Below are positions 45,257 to 59,153 of a stretch of 64,000 nucleotides of DNA, piece by piece. The DNA comes from Antedon mediterranea (lineage: Eukaryota > Echinodermata > Crinoidea > Comatulida > Antedonidae), in contig NC_092673.1 of the NCBI RefSeq assembly GCF_964355755.1, positions 18,605,001 to 18,669,000 on the forward strand, given 5' to 3'. Within the stretch, counting starts at the first letter, position 1. The number at the start of each line of letters is the position of its first letter. The notes under the pieces were generated by a model. It was not told the DNA's origin and ran no database searches. It saw only the letters and a list, made by a program, of their open reading frames with translations. Position numbers and translations under genes: made by a program.

Positions 45257-48200
45257 GTCCGGTGGCAGGAGGGGGGATATCACCACCCGAAAGGGGACAA
45301 ATTGCCATCCAACTTTTCTAGACCAGAATTTTCCGTAGATTACGAATATGGAAGGTAATCGATCAGGATAGGAACCGTTTTCGAGATATAAGGGGTCAAA
45401 GTTCAAAATTGACAAATATAAAAACATGCTATATCTCTGGAAATTCTGGACGTAGTGAGATAATTTTAGTGTCAAATTGTTCACAATGTATATGTTTATA
45501 TTAGCTCTAACAGAACTTTCTTTGAAAAATTGACCAGAAACCCCATTGTTAGCAATTTTGACCTTTGACCTCTTTTTGCTATATCTAAGTAACGGCAGGT
45601 CGGAGAGAATTAAAAATAGGAGCAAATTGTTCCCAAGATATACATTTATATTCAGTATAACAGATGATATTGCTTGAAAATGACCGGAAGTGTGGTTATT
45701 AACCTTTGACATAATTGAATAAGGTTATAAAAACATTAATAAATATTTGTCGTAAGGAGCCAATTTTGGTGTCAAATTGTTCACAATATATATGTTTATA
45801 CTTTACATAATGCAACATTTTTTTCAAAAAGTGACTTAAACACCTATTTTTCTGTAATTTTAACCTTTGACCTGTTTTTCTCATCTAAATAACGACATGG
45901 CATAGAGATTTCTAACTGGCAAATTGTTTATAATAGATATTTTTATTCAATCTAATAGATTATACTGTTTGAAAAATACAAGTGTGATTATTGCCTTGAA
46001 AGCCTATCAGGGCAGATTTAATTCAAAGAGGTGTGGAAGGGGAATAATACTATTACTATACAGTACAATGTCTTTCTTTTGAGCCATGTATCTCCAATAA
46101 ACGGAATGTACGGCTCATAGAGAATTCAGAAGTTACCCTTGGTTCATTTTGGCAAATCCATATGGGTTCCTTTTAAAAGGATTGAGGGTGCACAGACAGG
46201 CTTTTCCCATGGCTTAATATTGGAACCTACAGTTTTAATTACCCGATATATTTCTAACACAGTAACTTATGTAGCCAAATGCATTGATCCTATACAGGAG
46301 CCAAATGTAGAACTGACCATACAGTAGAGAACCACAGAAGGGTCTAAATAGATGACCTGCTGTAATTGTTTCATTTTAGGCAAAATCCAAATCGGTTCTT
46401 TAAGGATCGAGAGTGCACAGGCAGCTTTATTCCATGTGCCTGTCTATATTAACCAACATTGTCACCCCTTATATTTCCATTATGAGGCTTAATGTCCATG
46501 GATGACCGGCCCTTGGGTTAATTTGGGCAAATCCATAAGTGTTCCTTAAGGATGGAGAGTGCAAGGCAGCTTTATTCCATGGGCCCGCCTGTCTATTATG
46601 AACCCACAGTGTCACCCCTTATACTGTATGTCCATTATGGGGCTTAATGTCCATCCATGGAGGACCGGCCTTTGGGGGTTAATTTGGGCAAATCCATAAA
46701 TTTGTCTTAAGGATCGAGAGTGCACAGGCAGCTTAATTCATGGGCCGCGCCTGTCTATATGAACTCACAGTGTCACCCCTTATATTTCCATTATGGAGCT
46801 TAATGTCCATCCATGGAGAACGACCGGCCCTTGGGTTAATTTGGGCAAATCCATAAAATGTTCCTTATGGATGATCGAGGGCACACAGGGATATTTATTA
46901 TATCTCTATGAACCCACATTTTCACCCCACATACATTATTTCCAATATAGGGTCTCTTGTAGCCCCACATAGAGAACCCCGAAAGGTCCATGAAGGATCA
47001 GCCCTTGGGTTCATTTGAGCAAATCCATAAATGTTATTTAAAGATTGAGGGTGCACATTTAGTTTTATTCCATAGTTCATCTATGAACTATTATTTTACT
47101 AATTTCTAATACAGGGCCTTATGTAGAAGCACACCACATAGAGATCCCAAAAGGGTCCTCAGAGGGTTCATTCGGGCAAATCCATATGGGTTATTTTAGA
47201 ATCCTTTGTATACAGGAAACTCTTTCCTGTATGGGCCAAACTATATAAAAATTGTGGTCTGTCTGTGTAGTGAGTTGTGGATTGAGTTTGGCCACCTGGA
47301 TCTGCCTATGCCCTATCCTGTACGAATTGGTATTCTCTGGTTCTGATGAATAGTAGTTTATTTTCCAAAAACGAATATTGTTGCCCTAATAAATGCAACT
47401 GTATAGTGGCAAATCATTGAAGGTCAGCGCAACATAACATTTTAATCGTCATAATATTAATTATATTATTTACTTTACAGTATTATATTAATACATTTAA
47501 AATAATGCGCACTAGAAAAAATATAAAAATACCATAACTTCACTGATCAAATAATGTGATTCCATTTATGAACATCGATCTCATAGTTTGAATAACTTTG
47601 CATTATTTAGTGGATCATTTGTTCAAATGTTGACCTTTGACCCATGTCGACTTGTGTAATGATAAATGTGCTCTTTTGATTGTGTATGATTGATAGATGT
47701 CTTAACAGAATGATAAAACATAACATTTTGTCTTAAATGTTAGTTTTTATTTGGTTTTAAATGCAAATTGTGTGATTGGTCAATATTGACATTTGACCTT
47801 TAATTGCAAAGTATTTGTTTTATAAGGCGACTGAATAACACCATACAATACCTATAACCATACACATGTATTAAAATTGAAATTTAATAAATTGGTTATA
47901 ATACATATGTATATAATACATTGTTATAATTGGTCAATTTTGAACTTTGACCCCTTATCTCTTCCAATTCGCTTCCTATCTTGATTGAAGTCTGATTTGA
48001 TTAAATACAGTATTATAATAAAATAACATAACTTTACTAATCAAATAATTTGATTACTTGTAAAACCATCAATATCATAGTTTCGACAAATTTGCATTTA
48101 TTTGTTAATACGCGTATTAAAATGTTGACCTTTGACCTTATGTCAACTGATGAAATTGACCTTATGTCAACTGATGAAATGATGTATTCGCTCTTTTACA

Positions 48201-48598
48201 TTGCGTATGATTGATTAACAGGATGAGAAAACATCCAATTTTTATTAAATAGTAGTTTTTATTTGGTTTTATAGGTACGTTTTATGATTGGTCAATATTG
48301 ACATTTGACCCTTAATCACAAAGGATTTTTTTTTCATAATGTGATTGAATAGACACTTATAATCATAAAAATGTAATAACAGACCAAATTGTGCTTCAAT
48401 AAATTTGTTATAATACATATACATAATACATTGTTGTAATTGGTCAATTTTGAACTTTGACCCCTTATATCTCGAAAACGCTTCCTATCCTGATCGATTA
48501 CCTTCCATATTCGTAATCTACGGAAAATTCTAGTCTAGAAAAGTTGGATGGCAATTTGTCCCCTTTCGGGTGGTGATTCCCCCCTCCTGCCACCAGAC
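45257..48598. mobile_element. 3.3-kb TIR element flanked by TA, packed with internal tandem repeats
   Basis: Arms of about 180 bp begin GTCCGGTGGCAGGAGGGGGG (left) and are mirrored at the right (48420-48598) with few changes; TA flanks both ends. Inside are three repeat zones: ~150-bp units with 'gtgtcaaattgttcacaat' and 'tgacctttgacct' (45390-45960), ~165-bp units with 'gggcaaatccata' and 'gagtgcacaggcagcttta' (46140-47200), and ~550-bp duplicated units (47450-48440). No transposase. A related piece of the first zone lies at 63470-63640. Confidence 0.7.
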
Positions 48599-48600
48599 TA

Positions 48601-49369
48601 ATTGGCCTCTTATCTAGGTTAGGGCTAAGCATATTAGCTAAAGTTTAATTTTAGGCCTAGGCCTAGTATTACAATTGTCGGACGTAAGTCTTTTTTCACA
48701 CGCGCTCCAGAATTCTGTCGCAATTTTTTTCTTTGCGGCATGTTATTGGATCGCCATATCAGTTACCTTTTATTCACCGCCAGTTATTGAACTTGTCCTG
48801 GCAATCGCTGTTCACCTTATTTGCGAGAGAGGTACACGTGTTGTTCCTAGAGAATGGAATGTCAAAAATGTCTTTGGCACGCCGCTCAGAGAGAAGTCTG
48901 TGCGTTGCTGCTGCTGAAACCACGTGCTATAGGAGGGGAATGCACCACAATCCTCTGAGCTGAGGGCTGAATCATTCTGCTACCTGCTAAATAGTAAAGA
49001 GGGATTTTCCATCTCTCGGGTCTACCGGATCTAGGCGCAGGGGTGTGACAAAATATTATTTTCACTCTGCTATGTTCGAGAGACATGTGAGTGAACACGC
49101 TCGAAATGCCAACAAACATTGCAGTCATTTGATGAGTGTGTCGCTATAACAATTATTGTTTATCGAAAGTTGAAGACGGTCATTCAGATTTTTGAACCGT
49201 AGTTTGGGCACTTTTGTAAAAGTAAAATTTGACAAGATATGACTTGAATGAAAAAACAATCGTTACATAAAAATAAACAACATGATGAGTGTATACGAAT
49301 CTATTTAGATACGCTTGTATCGATTGATTATTAGGCCTATAATATAGCATAATAGCACGTTAAGATATG
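48601..49369. other. Noncoding part of the 5.4-kb element
   Basis: It has a TAGGCCTA-like string near 48655 and GC-richer sequence at 48780-49080. Open frames of 76-80 codons overlap on both strands without any recognisable motif. It could be the remains of the element's own gene, but nothing supports that directly. Confidence 0.3.
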
Positions 49370-49536
49370 CCTCGCACCTTTTTGAAATTGTAAACTATAT
49401 GCCTCGCATGCCTCGCACTTTTGGAAATGATAAAATGATGCCTCGCACAAATATTTGGCATGCCTCGCTTGCCTCGCGTGCCTCGCACTTTGTCAACACT
49501 CGATACGAAGCAGTAATTTCTTTCTGTACTGTATAT

Positions 49537-51995
49537 AACCTGCATGTACTGATTAACCACATTAGGCTATAAATAATAATATAAATACACACTGATGGTA
49601 TAACCTACATGTACTGATTAATCACATTAGGCTAAAAATAATAATATAAATACACACTGATGATGGAGGGGTGTCACGAAACCTAAGACCACGAAAGCTA
49701 AGACCCCCTAAGACCTAAGATCACGAAAGCTAAGACCCAAGACCTAAGATTACAAATTCTAAGATATACTACAGCTTAAAAACAATACTTGTTTATCCAT
49801 ACATAATTTTAAAGACATATAGGTTTCATTTATTACCATAAATATAATTTAATACTACCGCAAAACATAGATAAACTCACATTATTTTCGCCCGTTGAGT
49901 AAATGTATATTTTTTCTTTACAACAAACAAACTTGACGGGTTGTTTGTTGGTATATATTTACTCCAATGTGTTGGTTCAGAGGATGTTTTTCTTACGCAC
50001 CTGCTTTTCTTGTATTTTGACTCCAAATTTGTTGACTAACTTTATCCTGAATACCACACTTTAAAATTAGGACTTATAAGTACTTTCAGAAGGAGAAACA
50101 CATAATAACAAATAAATAAATCCTTTAAATTGATGATTTTACAGATGTGTTTCTTTGTATACTGTAATGTAACTCCTCGAGCTCCACATGCTCAATGTTT
50201 TTGTTTCTATGGAGCGCCAAAAGAGCAACAATAATAGTACAAGTATAAAAACAGAAAGAAAACGAAACAAAAAAACTTATCATGATTTTTAAGTTAAAAT
50301 TTATTTGCCAGTATTTATTTCTTTGTACTTGCATGATTATACTATTATCATTACAATTTTAATTTTACATTGTTCCATCCACACTGTAGATGGACTCCAC
50401 AGAGTTTTTAGCCCTCCATATAATTTTTGCTCTTTTGACATTCCATAGAAACAAAAACATTGAACATGGGGTAGGCCTACTAGTGTACTGTCTGTAGGCT
50501 AGTCATTTTGTGTGCGAGAAAAACGTCTGTAAAATCATCAATTTAAAAATGTATTTGTTACTTTTTATGTGATTCTTTTTCATGAAAGTGCCAATTCTAA
50601 GGTGTGGTATTCAGAATAAATGTTGGGAGTTAAAATACAAGGCAGGTGCGAAAGATAAATATTTGTAATCTTAGGTTGGGGGTCTTAGCTTTCGTGGTCT
50701 TAGGTTTCGTGACACCCGATGATGGAGGTATAACCTGCATGTACTGATTAATCACATTAGGCTAAAAATAATAATATAAATACACACTGATGATGGAGGT
50801 ATAACCTGCATGTACTGATTAATCACATTAGGCTAAAAATAATACAAATACACACTAATGATGGAGGTATAACCTGCATGCACTGATTAACCACATTAGG
50901 CTAAAAATAATAATATAAATACACACTGATGATGGAGGTATAACCTGCATGTACTGATTAACAACATTAGGCTAAAAATAATAATATAAATACACACTGA
51001 TGATGGAGGTATAACCTGCATGCACTGATTAACCACATTAGGCTATAAATGATAATATAAATACACACTGATGATGGGGGTATAACCTGCATGCACTGAT
51101 TAACAACATTAGGCTAAAAATAATAATATAAATACACACTGATGATAGGGGTATAACCTGCATGTACTGATTAACCACATTAGGCTAAAAATAATAATAT
51201 AAATACACACTGATGATGGAGGTATAACCTGCATGCACTGATTAACCACATTAGGCTAAAAATAATAATATAAATACACACTGATGATGGAGGTATAACC
51301 TGCATGCACTGATTAACCACATTAGGCTAAAAATAATAATATAAATACACACTGATGATGGGGGTATAACCTGCATGCACTGATTAACGACATTAGGCTA
51401 AAAATAATAATATAAATACACACGGATGATGGAGGTATAACCTGCATGCACTGATTAACCACATTAGGCTAAAAATAATATAAATACACACTGATGATGG
51501 AGGTATAACCTGCATGCACTGATTAACAACATTAGGCAAAAAATAATAATATAAATACACACTGATGATGGAGGTATAACCTGCATGCACTGATTAACCA
51601 CATTAGGCTAAAAATAATAATATAAATACACACTAATTATGGATGTATAACCTGCATGCACTGATTAACCACATTAGGCTAAAAATAATAATATAAATAC
51701 ACACTGATGATGGAGGTATAACCTGCATGTACTGATTAACAACATTAGGCTAAAAATAATAATATAAATACACACTGATGATGGGGGTATAACTTGCATG
51801 TACTGATTAACCACATTAGGCTAAAAATAATAATATAAATACACACTGATGATGGAGGTATAACCTGCATGCACTGATTAACCACATTAGGCTAAAAATA
51901 ATAATATAAATACACACTGATGGTGGAGGTATAACCTGCATGCACTGATTAACAACATTAGGCTAAAAATAATAATATAAATACACACTGATGAT
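49537..51995 (+). repeat. 71-bp minisatellite, left block (about 20 units)
   Basis: Unit: 'tgatgatggaggtataacct', 'gcatgcactgattaaccaca', 'ttaggctaaaaataataata', 'taaatacacac'. It is interrupted at 49669-50717 by a TIR element and ends where the giant palindrome starts. Variants (gcatgt or gcatgc, accaca or acaaca, gggggt or ggaggt) recur in the same order in the right block, so both are parts of one array. Confidence 0.93.
49669..50717. mobile_element. 1.05-kb TIR element in the minisatellite, 40-bp perfect ends, 10-bp flanking repeat
   Basis: The ends GGGTGTCACGAAACCTAAGA and a further 20 bases are perfectly inverted at both sides. GATGATGGAG flanks both ends exactly (49659-49668, 50718-50727); it is part of the minisatellite unit, and since one unit holds it once, it marks a target duplication of up to 10 bp. 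The TIR itself contains repeated 'ctaagacc'. The inner part is a foldback related to 44270-45116. No transposase. Confidence 0.85.
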
Positions 51996-54900
51996 TATGG
52001 CAAGCCTCAGCTGTCTGAAGTATTCAAAATATTATATTATTATATCATTTTTTTATTATATTATATATTGTATTGTAATGAATTATACATTTTGCATTAT
52101 ATTACTTGGTTTTAGCATTATATTATATCTATTTCTAATATATTATGTGAAAAATGTAACAAATTATTGACTTTTTGTATTATATTATTTGGTTTTAGCA
52201 TTATATTATGAACATTTAATATTATATTATTAATAAAATACATTATATTATAATATAATTGTATTATATTAAACGCATTTACTTTACTTTATAACATACA
52301 ACATTATTATATTATACGGATTCGTTAGTTATATTATTATGTTGTACATGTTTATTATACGTCACGGCTTATTTCAGTTCTTCTAACTCTTTCTCTCCCT
52401 CCCCCTGTTCACTAGCAATCAGCGGCCGGCAGAATCTGAATTGTGACTGTTGAAGAATAACTACGTACTAGGCCTAGCCTAGGCCTACTAGGGGATCTAG
52501 ACAAGTGACCAAGGATCACCGGACAGCTACAACTAATACTACAATACAATAATACTACTACAATAACTACTACTGCTACTACCTAGGCCTAGCTAGTGAG
52601 TAGTAGGTAGCTACTACTAGGCTCTAGGGCGTATGTATGATGTTAACTACTAGGTAGGGCTAGGCCTAACTAGAGGCCTACTAGTACTAGGCTAGGCCTA
52701 GACTTAAGTTGTAGTAGGCTAGGGCCGGGCCTGCTGCCTTAGGCTAGGCTACTACTACTACTAATACTACTAGGCAGCCCATGATGGGTACGAGTAAGCC
52801 AAAATTTTGGATACTGTATATGTAAACCAAAATTTGGGTACGAGCGTGTTGGCATGGCATGCGTACGGGTTAACCTGTATCCTTCTAGCTAATCGTACTA
52901 TGCCTAGGCCTCAAGTAAGTCTACGCTACCCAGTCCGGCTACAATATGGTCTATTTTGTTTTATAGCTTTATTGATAGCTGGGTTCAAATCTGGGTTGGG
53001 ACGGCTTTTTCTCATTCTAAAACAGATTTCCTTATAATAAAATAATATATGAATTTATTTGTAATATTGTAATGTATACATAATATAAGTAATTGCCATT
53101 GCCTTTATTACTATTAATTATGTATTAATAATTATACGGTTACCCCTTAATTATACTATATTATAATTTCATTGTTATATTTTACAATATTTTCTTCCTA
53201 ATTCTACAATTTTGTCTTTCACAGCACAAATTTATCATACTGAATCATCACACACCAAGTCTCATAAATCTCTACTGTATTTGTCCAAGCTACTCCAGCT
53301 ACATGGTATTGCCTTGAGGCTAAATTACACGGTATACTGGCACTACCATCATTCCTGGCTCGTCAACCTGTACCACATAAGCACAGTTTCAGTTTCAGTT
53401 TATTTACCATTTCAATTTCTGAACATAAGAGATGAACAACTTATATGGATGGATAACCGTAAGAGCGAAGCTCGTTTACCGGTCACCCGTTAGTGCAGTG
53501 ACATTACAGACAACATAAAGACAGGACAAAGGTGCAATACTTAACAAGACATGTGAACACTTGTGTTTGCAACCCCTTGGATAAAATAATATATTTATAT
53601 AATGGAGAAAGTTAGATATTATAATATTTCTTTTTGATCATACAATGATAATTTTTAAATTACTTCTTAAGAAGTCATACTACTGATTCAAAATAGTGAC
53701 TTACACCCTGTGGTCAAGGCTTTCTTTGCTCTTATGCTTATTTCCTCCAACATACAGAGTACATAGGACTTTTTTTATTCATAACTGTTGAATTGTTTCC
53801 CAATACATAGTACCTATTGGTATTATATCTAAAAATACAAAGGCGGCTAACACAGATAGTTCCATATATACAGTACTCTTTTATAAATAAATGTATCTCT
53901 CCAAACTACTCCCAACTACCTAATCTAATAATAGTACTATTAGCATACTACTATACACTTTGTAGACAAGAAATAAGTTGTATACACTAGAGGACTTATG
54001 GTAGTACAGTCGATCGCCCTCTAACTGGCCCGGTCAACATAATCTATACCTAGATTATTACAGTAATTAAAGTACATTATTACAGAGTTTTTTTTTTTTT
54101 GCAGAAATCAAAGTTATGTGTATAGAAAGCAGTACTCGTATTAAAAACTAAGCAGGTTTTTGAACGCAAACTGGCAGGATATTTTGAATATTTTTTGTTG
54201 TTGAAACGATGGAATCCTAACTTCAATTTCCACGAACCCTTTTATTTAAATTTATTTGAATAGACCTCCATGTAAACTCATTAAAGGCTACATGATTGTT
54301 TTATATTTTAATATGTGATAGTAGAAAATCATTGTGTATAATGAGGACTATGAATCTGATATTTACTTGCATTCTCATCTTTTTAAATTATTATTTATAA
54401 TGCCGGTAATGAGTTTAAAATTTAATTATATTGACTATTTTTGATAATCATCATGTCCTTATAAATTCATTTATATTTCTTTTGTGTAATATAGTTCATA
54501 TATTATGTATTAAGTAAATTGGTAAGGCCCTATACTGTTACTATTTAAGGAAAGTTTATATACACTATTATTTTATGCCTACCAATATTAGTATTAATTG
54601 TTTATGTAAATATTTTGTCTAATTGCCTTGATTTTTTGTATAGGCCAATGGCATCAATGTTTTTCTCAAAGCAAATTAGCCTAATAATGCCACATTTAGA
54701 CACATGATTCATTGATTTCTGATATTCTGTACTTGTGTATGCATTACTAAAATAGTAGTTAATATATTTCATTTATAATGTATGTATAAACATATATTCA
54801 TATTTTTTTAAACATTTTTAAATTTAAAAATTTTTACAATACCTATCTACCTTTCTGATATTGTTACTATTATATATTATTTTTTGAGGCAGCAATAAAA

Positions 54901-57900
54901 AAAAAATTAGAACAATTAATTTGAGTTATACTGTACTATGTTAGTTCAGGAGATGAAGTGTGTGTGGGCAGAAACTAGTGTGTTGGAGGTTGGTGGTGTG
55001 AGGTGTATAGTTGTCACTTTAAGATCTAAATTAGATGTTTTCTGAAGAAAAGAAGTAAGCGCATACGCTTTCAAACAACTCCAAGAAGATTCACACAAAA
55101 ATAATTACTTTCCAATAAAGTAGTATAACAGTGTATATTACAGTACATTGAATAAACTCGAGCGGAATAATAACGCACATAAAAAAACATTCATTTTCTT
55201 TTCGAAAAGTGCCCTCTCTAGTTTTCTATTAATTTATTAATAATTATTATTAATTAATGAGTAATATGAACATATTTTTAACATTCAATGCTGGAAGCTG
55301 GTTCTACTCCTAACAAAGTTTCATATCTCCAAATTTCATCAACGTATTCAAAGCACTTCAATATTAAATATCACATTTAACATAAAAATTCGGGTTTTGG
55401 ATAGAATTTTGCTTAAAAACATATACAAAAAACATCGATAAAAAATACTTTTCGTATTCAAAAACATTTGATACTTGGTATAAATGTTCACTATAGGTTG
55501 CTCTATTCACAGAAAAAAAATTGCATTCATGAACGTTTTTTGTTGGTTGTTTTTTCAAAATAGTTATTAGCTTGAAAAAAACGAGTTGGAATTGTATGGT
55601 CTTTCATAAGTGTACATTTTGTAAAAACGTAAATTTAAAAAATCAGTGATATGGCTTGATAGTTATTTTTGGTTTGCAATATGGATGGAGCAACCTATAT
55701 TGAACATTTATACCAAGTATAAAATGTTTTTGAATACGAAAAGTATTTTTTATCGATGTTTTTTGTATATGTTTTTAAGCAAAATTATATCCAAAACCTG
55801 AATTTGTAATGTTAAATGTAATTTATTTAAGTGCTTTGAATACGTTGATGAAATTTGGAGATATGAAACTTTGTTAGGAGTAGATACAGTTTCCAGCATT
55901 AAATTTTAAAAATATGTTCATATTACTCATTAATTGATAATAATTATTAATAAATTAATAGAAAACTAGAGAGGGCACTTTTCGACAAGAAAATGAATGT
56001 TTTTTTATGTGTGTTATTATTCCGCTCGAGTTTATTCAATGTACTGTAATATACACTGTTATACTATTTTATTGGAAAGTAATTATTTTTGTGTGAATCT
56101 TCTTGGAGTTGTTTGAAAGCGTATCCGCTTACTTCTTTTCTTCAGAAAACATCTAATTTAGGTCTTAAAGTGACAACTATACACCTCACACCATCAACCT
56201 CCAACACACTAGTTTCTGCTCACACACACTTCATCTCCTGAACTAACATAGTACAGTATAAGTCAAATAAATTTTTTAATTTTTTTTTATTGCTGCCTCC
56301 AAAAATATTATATAATAGTAACAATATCAGAAAGGTAGATAGGTATTGTAATAATTTTTAAATTTAAAAATGTTAAAAAAAATATGAATATATGTTTATA
56401 CATACATTATAAATGAAATATATTAACTACTATTTTAGTAATGCATACACAAGTACAGAATATCAGAAATCAATGAATCATGTGTCTAAATGTGGCATTA
56501 TTAGGCTAATTTGCTTTGAGAAAAACATTGATGCCATTGGCCTATACAAAAATCAAGGCAATTAGACAAAATATTTACATAAACAATTAATACTAATATT
56601 GGTAGGCATAAAATAATAGTGTATATAAACTTTCCTTAAATAATAACAGTATAGGGCCTTACCAATTTATTTAATACATAATATATAAATAGTCAATATA
56701 ATTAAATTTTAAACTCATTACCGGCATTATAAATAATATTTTAAAAAGATAAGAATGCAAGTAAATATCAGATTCATAGTCCTCATTATACACAATGATT
56801 TCCTACTATCACATATTAAAATATAAAACAATCATGTAGCCTTTAATTTCTTTACATGGAGGTCTATTCAAATAAATTTAAATAAAAGGGTCATAATATG
56901 TCTTCGTCTCCAGTTCGTGGAAATTGAAGTTAGGATTCCATCATTTCAACAACAAAAAATATTCAAAATATCCTGCCAGTTTGCATTCAAGACCTGCAAC
57001 CTGCTTAGTTTTTAATACGAGTACTGCTTTCTATACACATAACTTTGATTTCTGCAAAAAAAAAAAAAACTCTGTAATAATGTACTTTAAATACTGTAAT
57101 AATCTAGGTATAGATTATGTTGACCGGGCCAGTTAGAGGGCGTTCGACTGTACTACCATAAGTCCTGTAGGTGTATACAACTTATTTCTTGTCTACAAAG
57201 TGTATAGTAGTATGCTAATGGTACTATTATTAGATTAGGTAGTTGGGAGTAGTTTGGAGAGATACATCTATCTATAAAAGAGTACTGTATATATGGAACT
57301 ATCTGTGTTAGCCGCCTTTGTATTTTTAGATATAATACCAATAGGTACTATGTATTGGGAAACAATTCAACAGTTATGAATAAAAAAAGTCCTATGTACT
57401 CTGTATGTTGGAGGAAATACGCATAAGAGCAAATAAAGCCTTGACCACAGGGTGTAAGTCACTATTTTGAATCAGTAGTATGACTTCTTAAGAAGTAATT
57501 TAAAAATTATCATTGTATGATCAAAAAGAAATATTATAATATCTAACTTTCTCCTTTATATAATAAATATATTATTTTATCCAAGGGGTGGCAAACACAA
57601 GTGTTCACATGTCTTGTTAAGTATTGCACCTTTGTCCTGTCTTTATGTTTTCTGTAATGTCACTGCACTAACGGGTGACCGGTAAACGAGCTCCGCTCTT
57701 ACGGTTATCCATCCATATAAGTTGTTCATCTCTTATGTTCAGAAATTGAAATGGTAAATAAACTGAAACTGTGCTTATGTGGTACAGGTTGACGAGCCAG
57801 GAATGATGGTAGTGCCAGTATACCGTGTAGTTTAGCCTCAAGGCAATACCATGTAGCTGGAGTAGCTTGGACAAATACAGTAGAGATTTATGAGACTTGG

Positions 57901-59153
57901 TGTGTGATGATTCAGTATGATAAATTTGTGCTGTGAAAGACAAAATTGTAGAATTAGGAAGAAAATATTGTAAAATATAACAAGGAAATTATACTATAGT
58001 ATAATTAAGGAGTAACCGTATAATACATAATTAATAGTAATAAAGGCAATGGCAATTACTTATATTATGTATACATTACAATAATATTACAAATAAATTC
58101 ATATATTATTTTATTATGATAAGGAAATCTGTTTTAGAATGAGAAAAAGTCGTCCCAACCCAGATTTGAACCCAGCTATCAATAAAGCTATAAAACAAAA
58201 TAGACCATATTGTAGCCGGACTGGGTAGCGTAGACTTACTTGAGGCCTAGGCATAGTACGATTAGCTAGAAGGATACAGGTCAACCCGTACGCATGCCAT
58301 GCCAACACGCTCGTACCCAAATTTTGGTTTACATATATCCAAAATTTTGGCTTACTCGTACCCATCATGGGCTGCCTAGTAGTAGTAGTAGTAGTAGTAG
58401 CCTAGCCTAAGGCAGCAGGCCCGGCCCTAGCCTACTACAACTTAAGTCTAGGCCTAGCCTAGTACTAGTAGGCCTCTAGGCCTAGCCTAGGCCCTAGTAG
58501 TTAACATCATACATACGCCCTAGAGCCTAGTATATTCCTACCTACTACTCACTAGCTAGGCCTAGGTAGTAGCAGTAGTAGTTATTGTAGTAGTATTATT
58601 GTATTGTAGTATTAGTTGTAGCTGTCCGGTGATCCTTGGTCACTTGTCTAGATCCCCTAGTAGGCCTAGGCTAGGCCTAGTACGTAGTTATTCTTCAACA
58701 GTCACAATTCAGATTCTGCCGGCCGCTGATTGCTAGTGAACAGGGGGAGGGAGAGAAAGAGTTAGAAGAACTGAAATAAGCCGTGACGTATAATAAACAT
58801 CATACAAAATAATAATATAACTAACGAATCCGTATAATATAATAATGTTGTATGTTATAAAGTAAAGTAAATGCGTTTAATATAATACAATTATATTATA
58901 ATATAATGTATTTTATTAATAATATAATATTAAATGTTCATAATATAATGCTAAAACCAAATAATATAATACAAAAAGTCAATAATTTGTTACATTTTTC
59001 ACATAATATATTAGAAATAGATATAATATAATGCTAAAACCAAGTAATATAATGCAAAACGTATAATTCATTACAATACAATATATAATATAATAAAAAA
59101 ATGATATAATAATATAATATTTTGAATACTTCAGACAGCTGAGGCTTGCCATA
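51996..59153. mobile_element. Giant palindromic (foldback) element, 7.16 kb, with 6-bp target duplication
   Basis: The left arm (51996-~55507) and right arm (~55688-59153) are inverted copies over about 3.5 kb, with a spacer of about 180 bp. The ends read TATGGCAAGCCTCAGCTGTC and its inverse. GATGAT flanks both sides (51990-51995, 59154-59159), and the minisatellite continues in the same orientation beyond both ends, so the palindrome inserted as a unit. The arms differ by scattered substitutions and small indels (for example one extra 'cagttt' near 53390). Parallel open frames (53212-53493 plus, 57668-57943 minus; 52807-53037 plus, 58114-58368 minus) are mirror images and carry no known domain. 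Confidence 0.88.

Larger units (their letters stand above)
44097..49501. mobile_element. 5.4-kb element with ~140-bp inverted ends and 9-bp target duplication
   Basis: Left 'acaaagtgcgaggcacgcga', 'ggcatgcgaggca' and 'tgcgaggcatcattttacca' is mirrored at 49370-49501. The flanks share GATACGAAG at 44088-44096 and 49502-49510. A 9-bp duplication with long inverted ends is typical of Mutator-like (MULE) elements, but no transposase is visible, so the superfamily is inferred. The inside holds at least two other elements (44270-45116, 45257-48598). The recurring 'tgcgaggca' motif at both ends is a probable binding repeat. Confidence 0.65.

Noticed and set aside
48675-49128. Overlapping 76-80 codon frames, some with hydrophobic stretches
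   Set aside because: They occur on both strands in a GC-richer part of a transposon, with no recognisable transposase or membrane protein pattern.
53212-57943. Matching 91-93 codon frames in both arms of the giant palindrome
   Set aside because: The match is expected because the arms are inverted copies, and no domain or codon signal is seen. A one-repeat indel between them is in frame, so a small chance of coding remains.
51996-59153. Assembly hairpin artefact as the explanation of the palindrome
   Set aside because: The arms are not identical, there is a unique spacer, and a 6-bp target duplication lies at the exact ends. The alternative is not excluded without reads.
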